A stretch of 46,272 nt of DNA. It comes from Burkholderiaceae bacterium (GTDB lineage Bacteria; Pseudomonadota; Gammaproteobacteria; Burkholderiales; Burkholderiaceae_C). The notes below the pieces were generated by a model. It searched no databases, was not told where the DNA came from, and saw only the letters and a program-made list of their open reading frames with translations. The stretch lies in NCBI GenBank assembly GCA_017856435.1, contig JAFMFB010000018.1, forward strand, positions 1-46,272, given 5' to 3'. Positions 7,660-16,973 of this stretch are shown piece by piece. The first letter of the stretch is position 1; the number at the start of each line of letters is the position of its first letter. Made by a program: the position numbers and the translations under genes.

Positions 7660-7932
7660 TCAGGCCGTTGGTGGAACGTAGCCGGCCGCAGCGTCTGCGC
7701 CGCTACCAAAGAAATGGTTTTCCATCTGACGAGCCAGGTATTGGCGGGCACGGGCATCCGCCAGGTTGAGCCGGTTCTCATTGACCAGCATGGTCTGGTG
7801 CTTGAGCCATTGGGCCCAGGCTTCCTTGCTGACGTTTTGCCAGATGCGTTTGCCGAGTTCGCCAGGGTAGGGGGGAAAGTCAAGTCCTTCGGCTTCCTTT
7901 CCCAGCTTGATACAGTTAACCATGCGTGCCAT
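7660..7932 (-). CDS. yggX: Probable Fe(2+)-trafficking protein
   Basis: A 90-residue YggX-family protein implicated in cytoplasmic iron handling and protection of Fe-S clusters. Recognisable features are the N-terminal [16 protein letters not shown] with its single conserved cysteine, the [11 protein letters not shown] segment, and the helical C-terminal part with LVNENRLNL. Length is typical. It leads the minus-strand series yggX-mnmC-fdxA-reductase and is divergent from dsbB across 79 bp. Confidence 0.95.
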   Translation of the reverse strand: MARMVNCIKLGKEAEGLDFPPYPGELGKRIWQNVSKEAWAQWLKHQTMLVNENRLNLADARARQYLARQMENHFFGSGADAAAGYVPPTA

Positions 7933-8011
7933 ATTTCTTACTCACTTGGATTGATAATCGGCCAATTGTCCTAGTTTTTGGATCGCCCCATTCTTCCTGT
8001 TCTTTATTCCG

Positions 8012-8503
8012 ATGTTTCCTCGTCTTAGCTTTCGCCAGTGCATGGCCATCGTGGTGATGGTGTGTCTGGGTTTACTGGGTTTCGGACTGTATCTGCAGCA
8101 TGTAGTTGGTCTGGAGCCTTGTCCGATGTGCATTGTGCAGCGTTACGCGCTGATGCTGTCGGCTGTAGGCGCTGTTGCCGGGCTGATGGTTACTCCCACT
8201 GCCATCCAGCGGGTTGTGGCGAGCTACCTGTTTCTGATTACTGCAGCCGGGGCCTTTGTCGCGGCCAGGCAGAGTTGGCTGCAATGGTATCCGCCTGAGG
8301 TGCTGTCATGCGGTCGGGACTTCTACGGAATGATTGAATCGTTTCCCCTGCAGCGGGCCATACCCATGATATTCAAGGGAGGTGGCGACTGCACCGCTGT
8401 GGATTGGACCTTTCTGGGCGGCTCGATTGCAAACTGGTCGTTCCTCTTTTTTTGTGGTCTGGCGCTCCTTGCGCTGAGACTGATCCGCGCTGAATCCCGA
8501 TAG
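8012..8503 (+). CDS. dsbB: Disulfide bond formation protein B
   Basis: An inner-membrane quinone reductase that reoxidises DsbA. The 163 residues contain four hydrophobic segments, the first periplasmic cysteine pair CPMC (C37, C40) and the second pair C100/C127 (LSCGRD and GGDCTAVDW), with spacing close to the E. coli protein. No clear Shine-Dalgarno sequence precedes the ATG. The next gene begins 27 bp downstream on the same strand, so co-transcription is possible although the functions look unrelated. Confidence 0.95.
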   Translation: MFPRLSFRQCMAIVVMVCLGLLGFGLYLQHVVGLEPCPMCIVQRYALMLSAVGAVAGLMVTPTAIQRVVASYLFLITAAGAFVAARQSWLQWYPPEVLSCGRDFYGMIESFPLQRAIPMIFKGGGDCTAVDWTFLGGSIANWSFLFFCGLALLALRLIRAESR

Positions 8504-8530
8504 CAAACTTTTTCAATTCAGGAGAAATCA

Positions 8531-9466
8531 TTGGCTCAACTTGATCGCAGCGCCAAGGGCGTTTATCTGATAACTGTGACGCCCTTCACCGATGCCGGAG
8601 CGCTGGACCTTGCCAGCACGGACCGCATGGTGGACTTTTGCCTGGAAAAGGGTGTGACCGGACTGACAGTGCTGGGCATTATGGGCGAGGCTCCCAAACT
8701 CACGATCGAAGAGTCTCGCACGTTTGTCAAGCAGGTGCTCGCACGAGTGAACGGGCAGGTGCCGGTGATCGTGGGCGCCTCTGCCGCCGGCTTTGCTCCC
8801 ATGAAAGAGTTGACCCAAAGCGTCATGGACCTTGGTGCCAACGGCGTCATGGTGGCTCCACCCGCCACTGTGCGTACAGATGACCAGATCACGGCTTATT
8901 TCGAGATGGTCAACCAGACACTTGGCCCTCAGGTACCGTGGGTGCTGCAGGACCATCCCGTGGCGACTGGGGTCCAGATGTCCACCAGTGTGGTGATAAA
9001 GATTCTGAAAAATTCACCCACCTGTGTCATGCTTAAGGCTGAGGAGTGCCCAGGCCTGGCCAAGCTCTCTGCCATCCGCTCAGCCAGTGATAAGGGTGAG
9101 TTTCAGCGTATCTCTATCCTGACCGGCAATGGTGGCGGCTTGTTCCTGCCGGAGGAACTGTCTCGTGGTGCCGATGGCGCTATGACCGGATTTGCCTACC
9201 CGGAAATGATGGTTGATGTTTGCGCCGCCCATGCAAAGGGTGATGTGGAGCGGGCCCATGACCTGTTTGATGCCTATTTGCCCCTGGCCCGTTACGAGCA
9301 GCAGCAAAACATCGGACTGGCAGTCCGCAAGCATCTTCTCTACCAGCGCGGCGTTATTGCCAGTGAAGCGGTTCGCAAGCCTGGCCCTAAACTGTCGGCT
9401 CAGGACGTGGCGGATATCGATCGTTTGGTGCGCCGTCAGACCAAGCGATTGAACGATCTGGGTTGA
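8531..9466 (+). CDS. Dihydrodipicolinate synthase-superfamily lyase/aldolase, substrate unknown
   Basis: A 311-residue TIM-barrel protein of the N-acetylneuraminate lyase/DapA superfamily. The Schiff-base lysine is K169 in VMLKAEECPG. Other DapA active-site residues are altered. The GTTGE loop reads LGIMGE, and the YNxPxxTG segment reads LQDHPVATG, so the catalytic tyrosine is absent. It is therefore unlikely to be the lysine-pathway enzyme and more likely an aldolase or dehydratase for another oxo acid. The start is TTG, fixed by AGGAGA a few bases upstream. It is followed by a solute receptor and a hydrolase, suggesting a catabolic set. Confidence 0.85.
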   Translation: MAQLDRSAKGVYLITVTPFTDAGALDLASTDRMVDFCLEKGVTGLTVLGIMGEAPKLTIEESRTFVKQVLARVNGQVPVIVGASAAGFAPMKELTQSVMDLGANGVMVAPPATVRTDDQITAYFEMVNQTLGPQVPWVLQDHPVATGVQMSTSVVIKILKNSPTCVMLKAEECPGLAKLSAIRSASDKGEFQRISILTGNGGGLFLPEELSRGADGAMTGFAYPEMMVDVCAAHAKGDVERAHDLFDAYLPLARYEQQQNIGLAVRKHLLYQRGVIASEAVRKPGPKLSAQDVADIDRLVRRQTKRLNDLG

Positions 9467-9536
9467 TAGATACTAGCTACTAAATACGCAGACCCTGTCC
9501 AGCAGGCTGGGCTTACCAACAATTAGGAGACACATC

Positions 9537-10517
9537 ATGCCAATTAGCTTCAAGCGCCCAGCAATCTTTCTTTTGCTCGGGTTGGGGGTTTTGTTCAACC
9601 CGGTCCTGTCTTTGGGACAGGACTTTCCAGCCAAGCCGGTCCGAATTCTGGTCGGTTTCACGCCGGGTGGCGTCCCCGACATTACAGCGCGATTGATTGC
9701 ACAAGGTTTGAGCGACAAGTGGAAACAGCCGGTCACCGTTGAAAACAAACCTGGTGCCGGCAGCACGATTGCTGCCCATGCCGTGGCCAGCGCACCTCCT
9801 GACGGCCTGACCCTGTTGTCGGTGTCTTCGGCCCATGCCATTGGGCCGGCCCTCTACAACAAGTTGCCGTTCGACACCCTTAAAGACCTCTCTGGCATCA
9901 CACTCACTGCGACCGGCCCGGCGCTCGTGATCGTCTCACCGACATTGCCCGTCAAGAACATGGTCGAATTCATTGCCATGGCCAGAGCCAAGCCCGGGCA
10001 GCTGAATTATTCATCCGCCGGAACCGGAAGCGGTTCGCACTTTGCCGTGGAATTGCTGAAAAGTCAGGCTGGGTTGAATATCGTGCATGTGCCTTTCAAA
10101 GGCATTCCTGAAGCGTTGAACGAGACGATTGCCGGTCGGGTGGACATGTTCATCTCGCCGTACGCAAGCGCTATCAAGCTGGTTCAGAGCGGGCGAGCCA
10201 AGGCGATTGCAGTGACCAGCACTCAGCGCATGCCTGACCTGCCCGATGTCCCGACGGTGGCTGAATCTGGTGTTCCCGACTACAAATGGATCTTCTGGTA
10301 TGGCCTGCTGGCCCCTGCCAAGACACCGGCCAAGGTGATACAGCAAATCAACGCAGATGTCGGGGTCATTCTCAAAAGTCCTGAAATCGGCCAACGACTC
10401 AAACCATTGGGTACCCAGGCCCTGACCAGTACACCGGCAGAGTTTGACAAACTGATTGCTGAAGAGGTCGACAGTTTTGTGCGACTATCCCGTGCGGCAG
10501 GCATCAAATCGGAGTAG
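9537..10517 (+). CDS. Bug/TctC-family extracytoplasmic solute receptor
   Basis: A periplasmic binding protein of the tripartite tricarboxylate transporter type, a family greatly expanded in Burkholderiales. The 326 residues begin with a signal peptide (basic start, hydrophobic stretch to about residue 25, probable cleavage near SLGQ). The family signature PVRILVGFTPGG follows, then conserved SSAGTGSGSHFA and HVPFKG segments. AGGAGA lies seven bases before the ATG. No TctA or TctB membrane genes are in the window, so it would have to work with permeases encoded elsewhere. The ligand cannot be read from the sequence. Confidence 0.93.
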   Translation: MPISFKRPAIFLLLGLGVLFNPVLSLGQDFPAKPVRILVGFTPGGVPDITARLIAQGLSDKWKQPVTVENKPGAGSTIAAHAVASAPPDGLTLLSVSSAHAIGPALYNKLPFDTLKDLSGITLTATGPALVIVSPTLPVKNMVEFIAMARAKPGQLNYSSAGTGSGSHFAVELLKSQAGLNIVHVPFKGIPEALNETIAGRVDMFISPYASAIKLVQSGRAKAIAVTSTQRMPDLPDVPTVAESGVPDYKWIFWYGLLAPAKTPAKVIQQINADVGVILKSPEIGQRLKPLGTQALTSTPAEFDKLIAEEVDSFVRLSRAAGIKSE

Positions 10518-10521
10518 TTCG

Positions 10522-11325
10522 ATGGAAAAAAACAAAGTTCAACTGGGCGATATTGAAATTGCCTATACCGTTGAGGGCCATGGCCCCTGGATGACCCTGT
10601 CTCATTCGCTGGCCTGTGACAGCACCATGTGGGACCCCCAGATGTCATGGCTGACCCAGCGTTTCAAGGTGCTGCGTTTTGACACCCGCGGTCATGGTCA
10701 ATCAAGTGCTCCACCTGGGCCTTACACCCTTGAGCAACTGGCGGATGATGTCCATGGCCTGTTCAAGGCGCTGGGCGTTCAAAACACCCATTGGGTTGGC
10801 TTGTCCATGGGCGGCATGATTGGTCAGACCTATGCGCTGAAATATCCGGGCGTCTTCACAACGCTGGCGCTTTGTGACACGACCAGCCGCCGCCCGCCCA
10901 ATGCGCAAACCATGTGGAAGGAGCGCAGTCAGATGGCCCGTGATCTGGGCATGCAAGGCGTGCTGGAGAATACCCTGTCACGCTGGTTTGACCCGCCTTT
11001 TCGAGCCGCCAACCCTGCGGTCATCGATCGAATATCGCAAGGTATCCTGGCCACACCGGTCAATGGGTTTTGTGGGTGTTGCGATGCGATTTCGCAAATT
11101 GACACTCAGGATCGACTCAAGGAAATCAAGTGCCCAACCTTGGTGCTGGTGGGTGAGAATGACCATGGCACGCCACCCGCCATGGCCAAGCGCATTCACG
11201 AAAATCTGCCCGGTTCAGAGTTTGTGGTCATACCGGATGCCGGCCATATCTCCAATATTGAACAGACTGAAAAATTTGACGCGGCCCTCAAGGCCTTTTT
11301 AGACCGGCACGATCAGCACCCCTGA
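10522..11325 (+). CDS. Alpha/beta hydrolase, 3-oxoadipate enol-lactonase-like
   Basis: A 267-residue alpha/beta-hydrolase with nucleophile S95 in GLSMGG, acid D214 in GENDHGTPP and H242 in DAGHISNIE. The overall pattern (FDTRGHGQSS, GLSMGGMIGQ) is closest to PcaD-type enol-lactonases. No other protocatechuate-pathway gene is nearby, so the true substrate is open. The frame extends back to 10456 inside the preceding gene. ATG 10522, four bases after that stop, is the sensible start and implies coupling to the receptor gene. With the DapA-like enzyme it may degrade a lactone or ester whose product is then cleaved. Confidence 0.87.
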   Translation: MEKNKVQLGDIEIAYTVEGHGPWMTLSHSLACDSTMWDPQMSWLTQRFKVLRFDTRGHGQSSAPPGPYTLEQLADDVHGLFKALGVQNTHWVGLSMGGMIGQTYALKYPGVFTTLALCDTTSRRPPNAQTMWKERSQMARDLGMQGVLENTLSRWFDPPFRAANPAVIDRISQGILATPVNGFCGCCDAISQIDTQDRLKEIKCPTLVLVGENDHGTPPAMAKRIHENLPGSEFVVIPDAGHISNIEQTEKFDAALKAFLDRHDQHP

Positions 11326-11360
11326 AAATCGCAGAACAACCCGGCCAGACCGATGCCGGC

Positions 11361-11393
11361 CCAGCTTGATTCATCGCACGGCTGGCTTTTATT
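11361..11393 (+). terminator. Possible terminator after the lyase-receptor-hydrolase genes
   Basis: CCAGC (11361-11365) and GCTGG (11381-11385) can form a five-base-pair stem with a 15-base loop, followed by CTTTTATT. The stem is short and the T-run interrupted, so this is only a weak candidate in the 95-bp convergent gap between the hydrolase and argA. Confidence 0.3.
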
Positions 11394-11420
11394 GGACTGC
11401 AATTTCCCTGGCACGAGCCG

Positions 11421-12767
11421 TCACAGTTTTTTGACCAAGACCTGAGACTTGCGATCCCAGTTGTACTTGCGTTTGCGGGCTTCAGGCAGCCACTCCGGGT
11501 CAACCGACTTGAAGCCGTGCTTCAGGAACCAGTGCATGGCTCGGGTGGTCAAAACAAAAATACTGTCCAGGCCCATGGCCTTGGCACGGTGTTCGATGCG
11601 TCGAAGAATTTTTTCACCGTCGCCCTGGCCTTGAGATTCTGCAGAAACCGTAAGGGCTGCCATTTCACCTGCCCTGGATTCGGGGTAGGGATAAAGCGCA
11701 GCGCAGGCAAAAATCACACCGTCATGTTCAAGCAGGGTGTAGTTGCCAATGTCCCGTTCGATTTCAGTGCGATCTCGCTTGACCAGCGTGCCATCTTGCT
11801 CGAAAGGCTCGATCAGGCGCAGGATGCCGCCCACATCGTCGGGGGTGGCTTCGCGTAATTCTTCGAGTTTCTCGTCAACCACCATGGTGCCGATGCCATC
11901 GTGAACATAAATTTCAAGAAGCAGGGAGCCATCAGTGGCGAACGGAATTATGTGGCTTCGATCAACCCCCCCCTTGCAGGCCCTGACACAGTACTGAAGG
12001 TAGAAGGGTATGTCGGTGGGTTGACGGGCGGGAGGCAATTTAGCCAACAGCTTTTCCGCATCGGCAAGGGGCAGTTCGGTGTCGATCGGGTTGTCCTCGG
12101 TGTCTGGGCCCAGAGGCTCAACGCGGATTCCAGGGATTTCGGTAATGAAAACCAGTTTGTCGGCCTGTAGGGCTGTTGCTACCGAGGTGGCGACCTCTTC
12201 CATTGAAAGGTTGAAGGCTTCACCGGTGGGCGAAAAGCCAAATGGCGATAACAGGACCAGGGCACCCATATCCAGGGTTCGGGTAATGCCTGCCACATCT
12301 ACCTTGCGAACCAGACCCGAATGCTTGAAATCAACACCATCAAGAATACCCACAGGTCGGGCCGTGATGAAGTTTCCGGAGATCACCCGAACCGTGGCGC
12401 CTGCCATGGGCGTGTTGGGAAGCCCCTGGCTGAATGCTGCCTCGATTTCGTAGCGAAGCTGTCCCGCTGCCTCTTGCGCACAATCAAGTGCCACCTCGTC
12501 GGTAATGCGCATCCCGTGGGAGTACTTGGGCGTGTGTCCCTTGGCCAGCAGTTGCTCATTGACCTGAGGCCGGAAACCATGGACCAGGACAATTTTGACC
12601 CCCATGCTCTGAATCAGCGCGATGTCCTGGGCCAGGTTTTGCAGTTTGCCAGCAGCGATCGCTTCGCCGGCTATCCCCACGACGAAGGTCTTGCCCCGGT
12701 GCATGTGGATATAGGGCGCCACGGATCTGAACCAGGGCACAAACGTGAAATTGAAAACAGTGGACAT
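11421..12767 (-). CDS. argA: Amino-acid N-acetyltransferase (N-acetylglutamate synthase)
   Basis: First enzyme of arginine biosynthesis, acetylating glutamate with acetyl-CoA. The 448 residues have an amino-acid-kinase-like domain (about 20-290, with GIAGEAI and LVHGFRPQV near the N terminus) and a GNAT domain (about 300-448) with the CoA-binding motif SQGQGDGEK. This two-domain form is the classical ArgA, which is feedback-inhibited by arginine through the kinase-like domain. No purine-rich ribosome binding site precedes the ATG. It is divergent from hrpA with 61 bp between the starts and convergent with the hydrolase downstream. Confidence 0.94.
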   Translation of the reverse strand: MSTVFNFTFVPWFRSVAPYIHMHRGKTFVVGIAGEAIAAGKLQNLAQDIALIQSMGVKIVLVHGFRPQVNEQLLAKGHTPKYSHGMRITDEVALDCAQEAAGQLRYEIEAAFSQGLPNTPMAGATVRVISGNFITARPVGILDGVDFKHSGLVRKVDVAGITRTLDMGALVLLSPFGFSPTGEAFNLSMEEVATSVATALQADKLVFITEIPGIRVEPLGPDTEDNPIDTELPLADAEKLLAKLPPARQPTDIPFYLQYCVRACKGGVDRSHIIPFATDGSLLLEIYVHDGIGTMVVDEKLEELREATPDDVGGILRLIEPFEQDGTLVKRDRTEIERDIGNYTLLEHDGVIFACAALYPYPESRAGEMAALTVSAESQGQGDGEKILRRIEHRAKAMGLDSIFVLTTRAMHWFLKHGFKSVDPEWLPEARKRKYNWDRKSQVLVKKL

Positions 12768-12828
12768 TGCTAAGAGGAGATAGCTTTGTTGGCAGGGATA
12801 ATGACAGATTGTCTATGAAGATCACGCC

Positions 12829-15800
12829 TTGAGCTCTGTTCCACTGAAAATCGAGTTCCCGGAATCTCTTCCGGTGTCAGCCAAACGCGACGAAATCGCC
12901 GCAGCCCTGCAAAAGCATCAGGTCATCATCGTCTGTGGTGAAACCGGGTCGGGCAAAACTACCCAACTGCCTAAGATTGCGCTAGCTCTTGGACGCGGCC
13001 TGCCCCGAGTTGAGTCACCGGATGCTCAAGGGCCTGCAAGGCGAAGTTTGCGCCACCGCATGATTGGTCATACCCAGCCTCGCAGGATTGCAGCTTCATC
13101 TGTGGCAAAACGTATTGCTGAAGAACTGAAGACCCCCTTGGGTGAGGTGGTGGGTTACAAGGTGCGTTTTCATGATCGGGTCGGTAAATCGACCTCGATC
13201 AAATTGATGACCGATGGGATCTTGCTGGCTGAAACTCAGACTGATCCGCTGCTCAAAGCCTATGACACCTTGATCATTGATGAGGCCCATGAACGCAGTC
13301 TGAATATTGATTTCCTGCTGGGTTATCTGAAAAATATTTTGCCTCGCCGGCCTGACCTGAAGTTGATCGTGACCTCGGCGACGATTGATGCCGACCGATT
13401 TGCCAGTCACTTTGCCTCTCGCCACGGGTCGGCGCCGGTCATCATGGTGTCCGGACGGCTCTATCCGGTTGAGCAGCGCTGGCGCCCCTTTTCCGAAAGC
13501 AAGGATTACGACCTGAACGGGGCGATCGCTGACGCGGTTGATGAACTCTGGCGCGATCCGTCGCAACAGGGTGACATTCTGGTATTTTTGCCAGGTGAGC
13601 GTGAAATACGCGAGTCGGCTGACCACTTGCGCAAGCACCTGAGTCATCATGCGATAACGCGCAACGCCGATGTCCTGCCATTGTTTGCCAGGCTGTCTCA
13701 ATCCGAGCAGGACCGTATCTTTGAGACCCACCACCAGCGACGCATCGTGCTGGCCACCAATGTTGCGGAAACCTCACTGACGGTCCCAGGGATCCGCTAT
13801 GTGATTGATGCCGGTACAGCCCGGGTGAAGCGCTACAGCTTTCGCAGCAAGGTGGAGCAGCTTCTGATTGAACCGATAAGTCAGGCCGCAGCCCACCAGC
13901 GTGCCGGTCGATGTGGCCGGGTAGCCAATGGAGTTTGTATACGCCTGTATGACGAGAAAGACTTTTCAGCTCGAGATCGGTTCACTACCCCTGAAATCCT
14001 GCGCTCATCCCTGGCCGGTGTAATTTTGCGCATGAAGTCCTTGGGGCTGGGTATGGTGGAAGACTTTCCGTTCATCGAAGCACCTTCAGGCCGTGCGATT
14101 GCCGACGGGTACCAGTTGCTTTCAGAGTTGGGCGCGGTGGATGCCAGCAATGAACTCACACCCATTGGTCAGGAACTGGCCCGCTTGCCCTTGGATCCTC
14201 GTATCGGCCGCATGATTCTGGAGGCGCGCAGTCAGCAAGCCCTGGTGGAAGTCTTGATCATTGCCTCAGCCCTGTCGGTTCAGGATGTCAGGGATCGCCC
14301 CCTGGAAGCCCAGGCTCAGGCCGACCAGGCCCATGCCAAGTTTGATGATGAAAAAAGCGAGTTTGTTGGCTATCTCAAGTTGTGGCGGTGGATCAGCGAC
14401 TCACGTGGCGGGCAGCATGTGTTGCCAACAAATCAGACCTCGATCAACCCAACCGCTGCCAAAGCATCAAGTCCGACAAATACGTCCACCCACAAGCTGA
14501 GTAACCGGCAGTATGAGGGATTGCTGCGGCAAAACTTTATCAATATTCGACGGGTTCGCGAGTGGCGTGATATCCATAGTCAACTGTTGACAGTAGTCAC
14601 GGAACATCAATGGCGACTGAACGCCAAGCCTGCAAGCTATGAGCAGCTGCACCTGTCCATGCTTGCCGGTTTGTTGGGAAATATTGGCTTCAAGCTTGAA
14701 GAAACGACAACACCGGCCGGTTCGGGAGCTGGTGGCGAATATCTGGGAGCTCGCGGCATCAAGTTTTTCCGACACCCTGGTGCGCATCTGTCCAAGCGAC
14801 CGGGCCGCTGGATTGTTTGTGCCGAGCTGGTTGAGACCTCCCGCTTGTTTGGTCGTGGCATTGCCCAGATCGAGCCTCAATGGGTAGAACGATTGGCCGA
14901 ACATTTGCTGAAGAAGCAATTGCTTGATCCCCACTGGGAGAAAAAGGCCGCCGAGGTTATGGCCTTTGAGCGTGCCACTCTCTATGGTCTGGTGATCTAC
15001 AGTGGGAGGCGCATCAACTATGGCCGAGTTGATCCTGAGGCGGCCCGGGAAATTTTCATTCGTGAGGCCTTGGTAGCTGGTCAATGGGAAACGCGCCTGC
15101 CTTTTTTGAATGCCAACCAGAAGCTGATCCACGAGGTCGAAGATCTGGAACACAAGTCCCGACGACAGGATGTGCTGGTCGATGACGAATTGATTTTTGC
15201 CTTTTATGACAAGTTGCTTCCGTCCGACATCCATAACGGCTATGAATGTGAGCGCTGGTACCGGGATGAGAGCAAAAAGCAACCCAACTTACTTCGACTC
15301 ACGCGTGAAGAGTTGATGCGTCATGAGGCCGCAGGGATCACCACCGGAGCATTTCCCAGGACGGTGCGCCTGGGCGGTGTCGATTGCTCTGCTGGCTATC
15401 TCCATGAGCCCGGGGATCCCAAAGACGGTGTCACAGTCACCGTACCCCTGTTTGTGCTTAACCAGGTCAATGAACAACAGTGCGAATGGTTGGTACCCGG
15501 AATGCTCAAGGACAAGGTGCTGGCACTCCTCAAGAGTCTTCCGCAGAAACCTCGCAGTCGTTTTGTCCCCTTGCCAGAATCTGCGGCGCGTTTGTCAGCC
15601 CTGTTATCAGAGCCGCAAAGTTTTGGGCAGGGCAGTCTGACCGAAGCCCTACTGAAAATCGTCCGCGATGAAACCAGCCTGGATGTCAGACGCACAGACT
15701 TCAAGCTGGACATGCTGAGTCCTCACCTTTTCATGAATTTTCGTGTGGTTGATGAACATGGGCGCCAATTGGGGCATGGGCGAAATTTGTCATCCCTTAA

Positions 15801-16866
15801 GGCTGAGTTGGGGGCTCAAGCGCGTGGTGCATTTCAGGCGCTGGCCGGGCTCAAGCTTGGTTTGACGCCTGAGGGCTCGTCCAGCGTCGGGCCAGTTCCG
15901 GTCAGCGATAGCAACCCTGCCAAGCAGTCGTCCAACTCGGCCCGATCTGACAAGTCGACCGGTCAATCTGTCTCAGGGATATCGTCGTCTGGGTCGAGTG
16001 AATCCAAAATGCCCCCAGAGCACCGCTACACCGCCTGGACCTTCGGGGAAATACCGGAACTTATGGAAATCAGAAAATCTGGCCAAACGCTGGTTGGGTT
16101 TCCTGCGCTTATTGATCAAGGCGATGCTGTCTCGATCGAGGTCTTTGACGAGCCATCGATGGCACTGAGCAAACACCGGGCTGGCCTGCGACGGCTGTTT
16201 GCCTTGCAACTCAAGGATGCGATCAGGTATTTGGAAAAAAACCTTCCGGATCTGCAAAAAATGGCAATTGCTTACCTGCCTTTAGGCACGCTGGAGGAAC
16301 TTCGATCGCAGATGATCCAGGTGGCGCTGGAGCGAGCATTTCTGCTTGACCCCTTGCCGGCCAATGAGTCCGAATTCAAAGTGCGTCTTGAACAGGGGCG
16401 GGGACGGCTAACCCTGATTGCCAATGAGGTGGCTCGCCTCGCCGGCATCATTCTCACTGAGTATGCCAATGCGGTGCGCAAGATCAAAGACGCAAAGTAT
16501 GCAGCGGATGCTGTCGCTGATTGCAACCAGCAGCTTCAGCGTTTGATGCCTAAATATTTCATCGTTCAGACAGCTTGGCAAGCGTTGCAACACATTCCGC
16601 GCTATCTGAAGGCAATTTGTCTGCGCCTGGAAAAATACCGAGGTGATCCCTCGCGTGATGCAAGCCGTATGGCAGAGTTAAAGCCCTTGGAGCAGCGATT
16701 TTGGCGTTTGGTCGCAGAGCGCAAAGGCGTTATGGAAGAACGTCTGCTGGAATTTCGCTGGTTATTGGAGGAGCAGCGGGTCAGTTTTTTTGCCCAGGAA
16801 CTTCGCACGCCACAACCGGTCAGTATTAAAAGACTAGAGAAAACTTGGCAACAACTCAGCCTTTAG
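12829..16866 (+). CDS. hrpA: ATP-dependent RNA helicase HrpA (DEAH box)
   Basis: A 1345-residue DEAH-box helicase involved in RNA or ribosome-related processing in the cytoplasm. Walker A is GETGSGKTT at 37-45, Walker B DEAH at 151-154, motif III SATID, and motif VI QRAGRCGR. Helicase-associated and OB-like domains follow, then the long C-terminal HrpA-specific region. A short insertion lies between Walker A and motif Ia (GRGLPRVESPDAQGPARRSL). A Ser-rich, low-complexity linker covers about residues 1015-1060. The start is TTG; the nearest upstream ATG (12815) is out of frame and stops at once. Compared with E. coli HrpA, about 70 N-terminal residues are absent. Confidence 0.93.
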   Translation: MSSVPLKIEFPESLPVSAKRDEIAAALQKHQVIIVCGETGSGKTTQLPKIALALGRGLPRVESPDAQGPARRSLRHRMIGHTQPRRIAASSVAKRIAEELKTPLGEVVGYKVRFHDRVGKSTSIKLMTDGILLAETQTDPLLKAYDTLIIDEAHERSLNIDFLLGYLKNILPRRPDLKLIVTSATIDADRFASHFASRHGSAPVIMVSGRLYPVEQRWRPFSESKDYDLNGAIADAVDELWRDPSQQGDILVFLPGEREIRESADHLRKHLSHHAITRNADVLPLFARLSQSEQDRIFETHHQRRIVLATNVAETSLTVPGIRYVIDAGTARVKRYSFRSKVEQLLIEPISQAAAHQRAGRCGRVANGVCIRLYDEKDFSARDRFTTPEILRSSLAGVILRMKSLGLGMVEDFPFIEAPSGRAIADGYQLLSELGAVDASNELTPIGQELARLPLDPRIGRMILEARSQQALVEVLIIASALSVQDVRDRPLEAQAQADQAHAKFDDEKSEFVGYLKLWRWISDSRGGQHVLPTNQTSINPTAAKASSPTNTSTHKLSNRQYEGLLRQNFINIRRVREWRDIHSQLLTVVTEHQWRLNAKPASYEQLHLSMLAGLLGNIGFKLEETTTPAGSGAGGEYLGARGIKFFRHPGAHLSKRPGRWIVCAELVETSRLFGRGIAQIEPQWVERLAEHLLKKQLLDPHWEKKAAEVMAFERATLYGLVIYSGRRINYGRVDPEAAREIFIREALVAGQWETRLPFLNANQKLIHEVEDLEHKSRRQDVLVDDELIFAFYDKLLPSDIHNGYECERWYRDESKKQPNLLRLTREELMRHEAAGITTGAFPRTVRLGGVDCSAGYLHEPGDPKDGVTVTVPLFVLNQVNEQQCEWLVPGMLKDKVLALLKSLPQKPRSRFVPLPESAARLSALLSEPQSFGQGSLTEALLKIVRDETSLDVRRTDFKLDMLSPHLFMNFRVVDEHGRQLGHGRNLSSLKAELGAQARGAFQALAGLKLGLTPEGSSSVGPVPVSDSNPAKQSSNSARSDKSTGQSVSGISSSGSSESKMPPEHRYTAWTFGEIPELMEIRKSGQTLVGFPALIDQGDAVSIEVFDEPSMALSKHRAGLRRLFALQLKDAIRYLEKNLPDLQKMAIAYLPLGTLEELRSQMIQVALERAFLLDPLPANESEFKVRLEQGRGRLTLIANEVARLAGIILTEYANAVRKIKDAKYAADAVADCNQQLQRLMPKYFIVQTAWQALQHIPRYLKAICLRLEKYRGDPSRDASRMAELKPLEQRFWRLVAERKGVMEERLLEFRWLLEEQRVSFFAQELRTPQPVSIKRLEKTWQQLSL

Positions 16867-16973
16867 AGGAGGTGAGTTGTCTTGATGCATCAACAGCAGC
16901 TTGTCAGCGCCTGATTGACTTGACAGCGATTGGTTCAATCTCATAATTTGACGTATCAATTTCTGGAGTGGCC

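Noticed and set aside
14467-15282. 271-codon open frame antisense to hrpA
   Set aside because: No recognisable motif, lies fully within a well-conserved helicase gene, and the composition looks like a codon shadow.
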